A stretch of DNA of 11,918 bases from TMED161 sp964532515. GTDB taxonomy: Bacteria > Fidelibacterota > Marinisomatia > SCGC-AAA003-L08 > D37C17. The stretch lies in NCBI GenBank assembly GCA_964532515.1, contig CAZHKH010000043.1:1-11918 (forward strand). Direction: 5' to 3'. Position 1 is the first letter of the stretch. Each line of letters starts with the position of its first letter. This document shows positions 1 to 6,359 of this stretch, one piece after another. The notes beneath the pieces are model-generated. The model searched no databases, had not been told where the DNA came from, and worked only from the letters and a program-made list of their open reading frames with translations. The translations under genes were made by a program, and so were the position numbers.

Positions 1-222
1 GTAGATGGTCATCTTGTCGACCATCGCTGAGTATCCCACCAACACCACTCCAAACTTAATCGCATCCTTTGAGGTATTGGTCAGGCCAGAGCTCAGACTT
101 GAGATCATATCCACGCCTCTGTTAACTCGGATGCCCATTATCTTGGATGCAACATGCTCAACAAACACAAGAAATGCAAATGCCGGTATCGCGTAAAACA
201 GATATGTGATGTATATACTCAT
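1..222 (-). CDS. Sterol desaturase / fatty acid hydroxylase-like protein, N-terminal fragment
   Basis: This is the first 74 codons of a gene that continues leftward beyond the window. The ATG is at 222-220 and the frame is open to base 1. The peptide starts MSIYITYLFYAIPAFAFLVF, a membrane segment near residues 6-22. It continues with a region around residues 33-60 (VNRGVDMISSLSSGLTN then KDAIKFG) that resembles the start of bacterial sterol desaturase/fatty-acid hydroxylase membrane proteins, ahead of their His-rich di-iron boxes. Those His boxes would lie outside the window, so the catalytic part cannot be seen. The start codon shares a base with the stop of an upstream degraded frame (TAATG). 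The family assignment rests on N-terminal similarity recalled from memory and is moderate; the membrane-protein character is secure. Confidence 0.55.
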   Translation of the reverse strand, partial: MSIYITYLFYAIPAFAFLVFVEHVASKIMGIRVNRGVDMISSLSSGLTNTSKDAIKFGVVLVGYSAMVDKMTIY

Positions 223-480
223 TACTTTATCAGCATAAGCCTATGATTAAAATACCCATATCCAATTTGCGCCCTTGCAATGTAGATTCCGCTGCTATTT
301 TCCGCTGGATTCCAAGTCACAATCCAATCCTCTTTAGTGTAAAGTTTTTCTTTTAAGTCACTTATTTTATTGATAGTTATATGATATACTTCAAGTTTTA
401 CATTTAACTATATAGGTATATAAAGAATGCTTCTTATCTATACTCCCGTTTGAAGAATAGAAATTACTTAATCTTCTTTT
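222..480 (-). pseudogene. Decayed type IX secretion C-terminal sorting domain remnant
   Basis: Read leftward, bases 407-222 encode 61 residues and a stop: a strand starting LNVKLEVYHI, then WIVTWNPAENSSGIYIARAQ, and finally FNHRLMLIK. This matches the usual build of Por/type IX C-terminal sorting domains: a V-x-L-x-V-Y strand, a VTW strand, then SG-I-Y and a basic strand ending in L-I-K. The frame is closed upstream by a stop at 410-408 and has no ATG, GTG or TTG before the domain core. In another frame at about 480-412 the peptide LSNFYSSNGSIDKKHSLYTY resembles the preceding Y-P-N-P-F-N-type segment. That suggests a frameshift near 400-412. The rest of the parent protein is absent; the TPP riboswitch lies there instead. 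It is most likely a gene remnant left by deletion or rearrangement. The upstream part of the match is weak. Confidence 0.5.
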
Positions 481-490
481 TTAATTCTAC

Positions 491-496
491 TAAAAT
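491..496 (+). promoter_or_regulatory. Possible -10 element (TAAAAT) ahead of the TPP riboswitch
   Basis: TAAAAT lies about 15-20 bases before the expected 5' end of the riboswitch aptamer, which fits a sigma-70-like -10 box. No convincing -35 hexamer is seen at 16-18 bp spacing (TTAATC at 468-473 is poor), and the region is AT-rich, so chance occurrence is likely. Confidence 0.25.
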
Positions 497-510
497 CTTC
501 TTAAATTGAA

Positions 511-583
511 TCGCTGTTGGGGGTGCCTAGAGCTGAGAACATACCCTTTAACCTGAACTAGATAATACTAGCGGAGGAAAACA
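511..583 (+). ncRNA. TPP riboswitch (THI-box)
   Basis: A thiamin-pyrophosphate-binding aptamer in the leader of the transporter operon. The conserved pieces are present in order. GGGT (521-524) pairs with ACCC (543-546) as P2. CTGAGA (533-538) is the pyrimidine-binding segment. ACCTGA at 551-556 follows. CTAG (558-561) pairs with CTAG (568-571) as P5 around the conserved ATAAT. GCGGAGG (571-577) closes the aptamer, with CCT (552-554) pairing AGG (575-577) in P4. A short P1 is possible (TGTT 515-518 with AACA 580-583). The P3 arm is minimal. There is no room for a separate expression platform before the start codon at 586, which implies translational control by direct masking of the ribosome-binding site. 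Confidence 0.95.
573..577 (+). promoter_or_regulatory. Shine-Dalgarno GGAGG embedded in the riboswitch aptamer
   Basis: GGAGG sits 8 bases before the ATG at 586 and is at the same time the 3' strand of riboswitch helix P4 (AGG pairing with CCT at 552-554). Ligand-stabilised folding would therefore hide the ribosome-binding site directly. This also fixes 586 as the start of the receptor gene. Confidence 0.8.
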
Positions 584-585
584 AA

Positions 586-2952
586 ATGAAATTCTTACTA
601 CCAACCTTACTCTTCACCTCTCTACTTTTTTGTAATATTACCACCGGAAAGATTGTGGATGCAGATGGAAATCCAGTAAGGGGAGCCACGATATCCCACC
701 AGAACACCTACACCCACAGCGATAAAGATGGAACCTTTAGGCTCAAAAGCAGTGGAAGGGGCCTGGTGACCGTTGAGCACATTGGCTACAAAACCATCAA
801 CATTGAGCACAGCGACTACCTTCGAATCGAGATGCAGCCGAGAGTGATTCTCGCTGAGAATGTTATTATCACCTCTCCTATCAGCAGCACCGCAATCAAA
901 AATTTAAATTCAAGTATCACAATATTTGAGCCCGAAAAAATAAAAGATATACAGGCTGATCATCTAGAGTCTCACCTTCATCAAATTAGCAACCTAAACT
1001 GGTCGGGTGGCAGCTCAAGGCCCCGCTACTTCCAGATTCGAGGTATCGGAGAGAGAAGACTCTACACCGGAGTTGGTCAACCCATATTTTCAGTTGGATT
1101 TATTATTGATGATATTGATCTAAGCGGAATAGGCATGGCGGGAATGATGTTTGATCTCAATCAGATTGAGATTTTAAAAGGTGCGCAGTCTTCTGTGTTT
1201 GGGGCAAATGCGCTGGCTGGATCAATTCACCTAAAATCAACAGACCCCAAGCCGTTCTGGGGTGGGCAGATAGTCAGTGGATATGGAAGTGACAATAACC
1301 AGAGAATTGGTTTTGCCTTAGACACCCCCATCAGCTCAAGGCTTATGGTCCGAACGGGGTTATTCTACAGCGCTGGAGATGGCTTTAGAGAGAATCTATA
1401 CCTAAATCACTCAAATACAAACTCAAAATCCGAGAGCATGGTGCGAACAAAGCTAAATTGGATTGTATCCAAAAATTTAAACATCAAAATAAATATTATG
1501 GCTGTTGAGCTTGATAATAAATACGACGCCTGGGCACCGGACAACAATGAAGATTTTCATACCTACTCTGATCGCCAGGGCTATGACAGTCAGAGTCTCT
1601 CTGCAATCTCTTTTCGATCCTCATATCGATACAACAGTGGACACAAACTTCTCTCAATATCATCAAAGTCACAAAGCGATATGGAGCACAGCTATGATGG
1701 AGACTGGGGAAACAATCCCTTCTGGGAAAGTGATCCCTATAACTGGGACCCGGTAGCCAATGGATATAGCTATGATTTTTACGATAAAACGCTAAGAAAA
1801 AGACAGACCCTCACCCATGAGCTTCGATTTCTCTCCCCTGAGATGGGAAAAACCAATTACACCTACGCTGTGGGCGTTTACTACAAATCTCTAATTGAGA
1901 GTGACCTGATGGATGGATATATATTCAGCGGGGATGTGGATCGGTTCGATGGAGAATTTGATATCACAAATATGGCTCTATACGGGAATTTTAATATCCT
2001 GCTTGACCAGGGAATCGGATTTGATGCAAGCTATCGAATAGAGAGATCGCTCCTTGATTACAGTTCAACGAGCCTCAAGGACCTTGATTATGATGGAATT
2101 TATGAAACCACCTACACCACTGAGGTCTGCGATAGAGGAGAGTGGCTTGCAGCCTTAAAGGGAGTGGCGTACTATAATCTGGATGAAACCGACCGGCTTT
2201 TTACCTCATTCTCTACAGGGTACAAGGCTGGAGGGGTCAATCAAAATCCTTTTATATCCGATATCAATAAATACTACGATCCTGAGCAGAATATTAGTTT
2301 TGAGCTAGGATATAAATCATTTAAAGAAGAGTCTAGCTACCAGGCGACTCTTTTTTACATGCTAAGAGAAAACCTTCAAACCAGCGTATCCGCTCAGCAG
2401 GACTCAGAGGATCCCACTAGCTTCTACTACTTTACCTCCAATGCCAGCAGCGGACACAACTACGGTGTGGAGCTGGAGCGCTCTCAAGTATTTTTGGATA
2501 ATAAAATTAAATTGATGACCAGTATTGGCTATCTCGAGACCTTCGTTGATCGATATGAATTTTACACCTATGATTCATATGCTGATGAAATAGCAGTAAT
2601 GACCAGAGGAGATCGCGCGCAGTCTCTGGCCCCTGAATACACCTACTCAGTGGTGATGGATGTACGACCAACGGACAAGCTGACCCTCAGCGTGGACTAC
2701 TCGTACAAAGATTCCTACTTCTTCTCTGATAGCCATGACTATAAATCAGATCCCTATCAGCTTCTGCATTTATCTGCAGGCTACAAGCTGAGTAACGCCT
2801 TTGTTTCGATGTGGATTAGAAACCTTACCAATGAGAGATACGCTGTTCGAGGATTTTACTTTGCGCTAGAGCCAAATGACTTTGAGGATAAGCTATATCT
2901 CCAGTGGGGAGATCCGCTTCACTTTGGAGTGAGCTTCAGGTATGACTTCTAA
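586..2952 (+). CDS. TonB-dependent outer-membrane receptor, TPP-riboswitch controlled (probable thiamin or precursor uptake)
   Basis: A 788-residue receptor taking up a substrate across the outer membrane with TonB/ExbBD energy. Residues 1-16 form a signal peptide. Residues 20-85 resemble the carboxypeptidase-regulatory-like domain common in FCB-group receptors (GKIVDADGNPVRGATI, later VEHIGYKTI). Residues about 95-220 form the plug, with RYFQIRGIGERR and then DLNQIEILKGAQSSVFGANA, the classic plug end. The remainder is a beta-barrel rich in aromatic residues, ending in Phe (SFRYDF), as outer-membrane barrels do. Its position directly behind a TPP riboswitch points to thiamin, its phosphates or a pyrimidine/thiazole precursor as substrate; by sequence alone it could be taken for an iron-siderophore receptor. 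The stop codon abuts the next ATG, so the symporter gene is cotranscribed and probably translationally coupled. Confidence 0.93.
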   Translation: MKFLLPTLLFTSLLFCNITTGKIVDADGNPVRGATISHQNTYTHSDKDGTFRLKSSGRGLVTVEHIGYKTINIEHSDYLRIEMQPRVILAENVIITSPISSTAIKNLNSSITIFEPEKIKDIQADHLESHLHQISNLNWSGGSSRPRYFQIRGIGERRLYTGVGQPIFSVGFIIDDIDLSGIGMAGMMFDLNQIEILKGAQSSVFGANALAGSIHLKSTDPKPFWGGQIVSGYGSDNNQRIGFALDTPISSRLMVRTGLFYSAGDGFRENLYLNHSNTNSKSESMVRTKLNWIVSKNLNIKINIMAVELDNKYDAWAPDNNEDFHTYSDRQGYDSQSLSAISFRSSYRYNSGHKLLSISSKSQSDMEHSYDGDWGNNPFWESDPYNWDPVANGYSYDFYDKTLRKRQTLTHELRFLSPEMGKTNYTYAVGVYYKSLIESDLMDGYIFSGDVDRFDGEFDITNMALYGNFNILLDQGIGFDASYRIERSLLDYSSTSLKDLDYDGIYETTYTTEVCDRGEWLAALKGVAYYNLDETDRLFTSFSTGYKAGGVNQNPFISDINKYYDPEQNISFELGYKSFKEESSYQATLFYMLRENLQTSVSAQQDSEDPTSFYYFTSNASSGHNYGVELERSQVFLDNKIKLMTSIGYLETFVDRYEFYTYDSYADEIAVMTRGDRAQSLAPEYTYSVVMDVRPTDKLTLSVDYSYKDSYFFSDSHDYKSDPYQLLHLSAGYKLSNAFVSMWIRNLTNERYAVRGFYFALEPNDFEDKLYLQWGDPLHFGVSFRYDF

Positions 2953-4269
2953 ATGAACATTACCTTTCCACAGGCGTTTGTTGCGGTATACCTGCTGCTA
3001 ATCTTTGTAGTTGGCTTCCTAACTCCAAAAGAAAAAACAGCCCAGGGCTTTTTATTTGCCAACAGACAGGTGACGCTTCCGGCTCTGGTGATGAGCCTTG
3101 TGTGCACGTGGTACGGAGGAATCCTTGAAGTCGGTCGCTACAGCTACGAGCATGGGATCGCCACCTTTGTGATGTTTGGGATATTTTACTATTTAGCGGC
3201 GGCCATTTACGCGCTGATTATCGCGCCTAAAATATCCTCTGGCTATATTGGAAGTATCCCCGAGCTTTTTGAAGGATTTTTCGGAAGATCCTCCGCGATT
3301 GTTGCGGCTGTTATTGTTGTTTTTATCGCCTCTCCCGCCCCCTACCTTAAGATGCTCTCAACGATAATTGACTACCTCTACGGAATTGGGCCACAGAATG
3401 CAATTATTCTGGGTGCGCTGGCGTCTATTCTCTATACAATCAGAGGAGGATTTCGCTCTGTTCTTCGAACGGATATCATTCAATTCTCAATGATGTACAT
3501 CGGCTTTATCGGAATTTTAATTTATCTGTACATAGACTACGGTGGCTACAGCTTCCTTGAGAAAAAGCTACCCGCGATAAAACTATCTGTCCCTGGAAAC
3601 CTCAGCTGGGGATATCTGCTCTCATGGGGATTTATTGCCTTTGTGACGTTTGTGGACCCGAATTTCTACCAGCGCAGCTTCGCCGGCTCATCGAATGAAG
3701 ATGTAAAAAAGGGGATTCTGATTTCAATCTTCTTTTGGTTTGTATTTGATTTTATATCGGTTGCAACGGGGCTCTACGCAGCAGCGATTATCACAGATGT
3801 AAAACACAGCCCGTTCCTGGATCTGGCTTCGATTGCGCTTCCTCCGCTTCTTCAGGGTGTGTTCCTGGTATCGATGTTCTCAATTATCATGTCTACCATC
3901 GACAGCTTTGTGTTTGTCTCTGGACTGACAATTGGACGCGATCTCATCTCAAATAAATTCAGCGAGCGTGATAGTGTCTTCTACACTAAAATTGGAATCC
4001 TTATTTCAGGGGTAATATCCGTGATTTTAGCCACTTTTTTTAAAAACGCGGTTGATATCTGGTACGTTACCGGTTCATTCGGTGCTTCGGCCCTATTGAT
4101 ACCCATGCTGTGCTGTCTCTATAAAAGAAGGGTCGGACAACCACTTTTATTTATTCTGATTCCTCTTGTGGTCACCGGAGCGTGGTTTGTTTCTGGGAAT
4201 ACAGCTGTAGACCCGATGTATCCGGGGATGTTATCTAGCGCGGCCTGCTATCTGATATTTCGGAAATAG
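2953..4269 (+). CDS. Sodium:solute symporter family permease (probable thiamin/HMP importer, ThiV-like)
   Basis: A 438-residue inner-membrane protein with about 12-13 hydrophobic segments. SSS-family features include GGFRSVLRTDIIQ at residues 165-177 (the usual G-G-x-x-x-V-x-x-T-D-x-x-Q element) and MSTIDSF followed by GRDL at 313-331, around the expected Na2-site helix. It is shorter than many SSS members (usually near 480-550 residues). Its ATG follows the receptor stop with no gap, so the TPP riboswitch controls both. In SAR11 bacteria an SSS permease linked to a TPP riboswitch (ThiV) is implicated in uptake of the thiamin pyrimidine precursor HMP; by analogy this one would carry the substrate delivered by the receptor across the inner membrane. 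The exact substrate is inference. The 3' end overlaps a convergent gene by 35 bp. Confidence 0.88.
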   Translation: MNITFPQAFVAVYLLLIFVVGFLTPKEKTAQGFLFANRQVTLPALVMSLVCTWYGGILEVGRYSYEHGIATFVMFGIFYYLAAAIYALIIAPKISSGYIGSIPELFEGFFGRSSAIVAAVIVVFIASPAPYLKMLSTIIDYLYGIGPQNAIILGALASILYTIRGGFRSVLRTDIIQFSMMYIGFIGILIYLYIDYGGYSFLEKKLPAIKLSVPGNLSWGYLLSWGFIAFVTFVDPNFYQRSFAGSSNEDVKKGILISIFFWFVFDFISVATGLYAAAIITDVKHSPFLDLASIALPPLLQGVFLVSMFSIIMSTIDSFVFVSGLTIGRDLISNKFSERDSVFYTKIGILISGVISVILATFFKNAVDIWYVTGSFGASALLIPMLCCLYKRRVGQPLLFILIPLVVTGAWFVSGNTAVDPMYPGMLSSAACYLIFRK

Positions 4270-5368
4270 GGGCGTCAATCAGCTCTTTGGCCTCCTGGTA
4301 CTCTGGATAGCGAGGCAAGCACTCCATGGCCTTTCGGTAATCAGGCAAAGCTCTTTTTCTATCTCCCTGAATTTCTATTGATTTTCCTCTTATAAAGTGG
4401 GCGTATCCAAGAATCCACTTAAACTCGACCTCATAGCCATCGATAACCTCGCTGGATAGAGTGCTCGCATCGCTGTAGTTTTTCTCATGATATGCCCTGA
4501 GCGCCTTTAGATAAAGAAGCTTGTCTCTACACTCGATTCTCTGGTTTTTAGGTCCTTTGGTGTAGAATTCTTCAAGTGTAGAGCTATAGGAAGAAAATTC
4601 ATCGTATCTCTCAAGTCGAACAAGGGACTCTGCTTTCAGATAGGCAAAGAATGGGTGCCCCGGAAACTGATCTGCGATGCTTGAGCTGACCTCGATGGCC
4701 TTTTCGTAGTCTCTCTCTATATACAGATAGACATACGACAGCACATTTCTGGATTCTATCCAGCTGAATCTGGAGTGCCTTGAAGCCATCTCCAGCTTGT
4801 CAATCGCATCCTGGCAGTCAGACCTCAGCCCAAATAGCTTTCCAATTAGCTGCAGCGGCATCGAGGATCGACATAAAAAATACTCCAGCGTTCCAATGGG
4901 CATATACACATCGTAGAACTCGCTGTCTAGCTCCCTGGCCTGATCAAGGTAAATAAATCCCTTTGAACCGGACATTACCAGGTCCACCCAGTTTGATTGA
5001 GCTAAATCAATTCTTGATTTGAGACCATAGAGCGACCCTAAAAATAGAGGATAACCCGGATCTTCTGGATATTTATCGATCATCTCAAGGTAAAATGGAA
5101 CGGCCCTTTCAATCCCCTTGTAGATTACATCGTAGGATGCCTCCGGAGTATCGTTGAGCAGTGCGTGCTGCCACTTTGCGGATATCTCTAAAAATGGGAG
5201 AAGCGCATCTTCCTTGTAGTCTTGAGACATTTGCCCTGTCTTCTCTATGCAGCTTTCTAGCTTAAAGTTATACAGATCGTCGATTGCGTGGCTGATTCTG
5301 GTATCGTAGTCGCCTTGATTTGAGAAAACAAACGAGGCGAGGATCGTGAGTAGCGCTTTAGCTCTCAT
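4235..5368 (-). CDS. Secreted tetratricopeptide-repeat protein
   Basis: A protein of 377 residues with an N-terminal signal peptide (MRAKALLTILASFVFS, cleavage near residue 16) and an alpha-helical, TPR-like body. The clearest repeats are near residues 206-239 (SYVYLYIERDYEKAIEVSSS, then QFPGHPFFAY) and 323-356 (GKSIEIQGDRKRALPDYRKA, then LPRYPEYQEA). Weaker repeats lie around 100-160 and 285-310. The frame can be opened at 5416, but that start lies deep in the preceding gene and would put 16 polar residues before the signal peptide, so the ATG at 5368-5366 is preferred. It overlaps the end of the KARI-like gene by 11 bp, implying translational coupling. It is the last gene of the leftward run. 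A periplasmic scaffold or binding role is plausible, but no specific function can be given. Confidence 0.75.
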   Translation of the reverse strand: MRAKALLTILASFVFSNQGDYDTRISHAIDDLYNFKLESCIEKTGQMSQDYKEDALLPFLEISAKWQHALLNDTPEASYDVIYKGIERAVPFYLEMIDKYPEDPGYPLFLGSLYGLKSRIDLAQSNWVDLVMSGSKGFIYLDQARELDSEFYDVYMPIGTLEYFLCRSSMPLQLIGKLFGLRSDCQDAIDKLEMASRHSRFSWIESRNVLSYVYLYIERDYEKAIEVSSSIADQFPGHPFFAYLKAESLVRLERYDEFSSYSSTLEEFYTKGPKNQRIECRDKLLYLKALRAYHEKNYSDASTLSSEVIDGYEVEFKWILGYAHFIRGKSIEIQGDRKRALPDYRKAMECLPRYPEYQEAKELIDAPISEISDSRPR

Positions 5369-6359
5369 CTTTATTTTTTTTATTGAGGATATCAAACATC
5401 TTTTTGGTGATATCATTAAGTGGAGACTCCTTCTGAGATTTTCTCATCTTAGAAAGCTCTGGATAGTCTGAGCTTGACTCATTCTTCCACTTTTTGTGAA
5501 AGTCTCCTGATTGAATAAATGTAAGCGCGGATTTCATCTCACTGGCAAACTCATCATTAAGGAGCCTCTCCGACTGTCTCATTCCCCCATACTCAGCGGT
5601 ATCGCTCACCGCCTTATAGAAATCCTCAATCCCTACTTTGCTAATTAAATCCGCGATCTGCTTGACCTCATAGAAGCTGACAAACCAGGCCACCGTAGAG
5701 GAGTATCCAGCTTCAAGTAATACTTTAAATGATTCTTTTATCATTCTTGGAATAATGCCAGTTAATATTATCTGTTCTCCAAAGAGGTCGGTCTCGGTTT
5801 CCTCCTTAAAGGTGGACTCAAAGCAGCAGGATCGAGTCCCGCCAATCGCCTTGCTGTAGGAAAGCGCAACCTCCTTGGCTCTGCCGGTGACATTCTGCTT
5901 TACCGCCAGCAGCGTGGGGATTCCCCCGCCACTTTTAAACTCCTGGCGAACCGCATGCCCCGGGCCGCTTGGCGCGACCATCACCACATCCACAAACGGC
6001 GGTGGCTCTATCTCTTTGTAGTGAATATTGTACCCATGTGAGAAGAGAAGTGTTTTTCCCGGTTTTAGATATCTGGAAATTTGTTCATCGTAAAGCTCCG
6101 ACATACACTGGTCGGGAATCAGAAGACTTAAAATATCATACTCTCTTGCTGCCTTTGGAATATCAATGCACAGGAAGCCATCTTCCTGCGCTTTTTTGAT
6201 TGATTTACTTCCCTCTCTGAGGGCAACGGCCACCTCCACGCCAGAATCCTTTAGATTCATGGCCTGGGCGCGCCCCTGGTTTCCGTATCCTATTACAGCG
6301 ACCCTTGTGCCCTTAAGCGCATCGAGAGTCACATCCTTATCGAAGTAGAGATTATCCAT
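5358..6359 (-). CDS. Ketol-acid reductoisomerase-like protein (class I length) with altered active site
   Basis: A 333-residue protein that matches short (class I) KARI, the branched-chain amino-acid enzyme IlvC, along its whole length. The Rossmann motif is VIGYGNQGRAQAMNLKDSG (residues 22-40). The NADPH-phosphate loop is LREGSKS (47-53). FSHGYNIH (106-113) carries the conserved His108. The metal ligands Asp191 and Glu195 are in ETETDLFGEQ, and Glu231 and Ser252 (VSDTAEYGG) are present. Two key positions differ. The catalytic Lys of the usual APKGPGH motif is Ser131 (APSGPGH), and the first Glu of the C-terminal metal pair is Val227. The single +1 offset from Pseudomonas KARI numbering at all these sites supports the alignment. 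It abuts the exporter stop (TAG then ATG) and has no ilvB, ilvD or leu neighbours. The fold is confident. Isomerase activity is doubtful, so no ilvC symbol is given. A KARI-derived reductase is the leading alternative. Confidence 0.85.
   Translation of the reverse strand: MDNLYFDKDVTLDALKGTRVAVIGYGNQGRAQAMNLKDSGVEVAVALREGSKSIKKAQEDGFLCIDIPKAAREYDILSLLIPDQCMSELYDEQISRYLKPGKTLLFSHGYNIHYKEIEPPPFVDVVMVAPSGPGHAVRQEFKSGGGIPTLLAVKQNVTGRAKEVALSYSKAIGGTRSCCFESTFKEETETDLFGEQIILTGIIPRMIKESFKVLLEAGYSSTVAWFVSFYEVKQIADLISKVGIEDFYKAVSDTAEYGGMRQSERLLNDEFASEMKSALTFIQSGDFHKKWKNESSSDYPELSKMRKSQKESPLNDITKKMFDILNKKNKDES

Noticed and set aside
5..196. Plus-strand open frame at the left edge
   Set aside because: The opposite strand encodes a coherent membrane-protein N-terminus over the same bases; the plus-strand frame has no domain features.
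598..636. Reading the receptor's Cys16 as a lipoprotein processing site
   Set aside because: The residues before Cys are Leu-Leu-Phe, without the small residue needed at -1 of a lipobox, and TonB receptors are rarely lipoproteins.
586..2952. Annotating the receptor as a siderophore receptor
   Set aside because: The plug motifs are common to many substrates, while the TPP riboswitch immediately upstream gives specific evidence for thiamin-related uptake.
5369..5416. Longer start for the TPR protein, adding 16 residues
   Set aside because: It would place basic and polar residues before a normal signal peptide and extend deep into the KARI-like gene; the ATG at 5368 gives a standard signal sequence and an 11-bp overlap.
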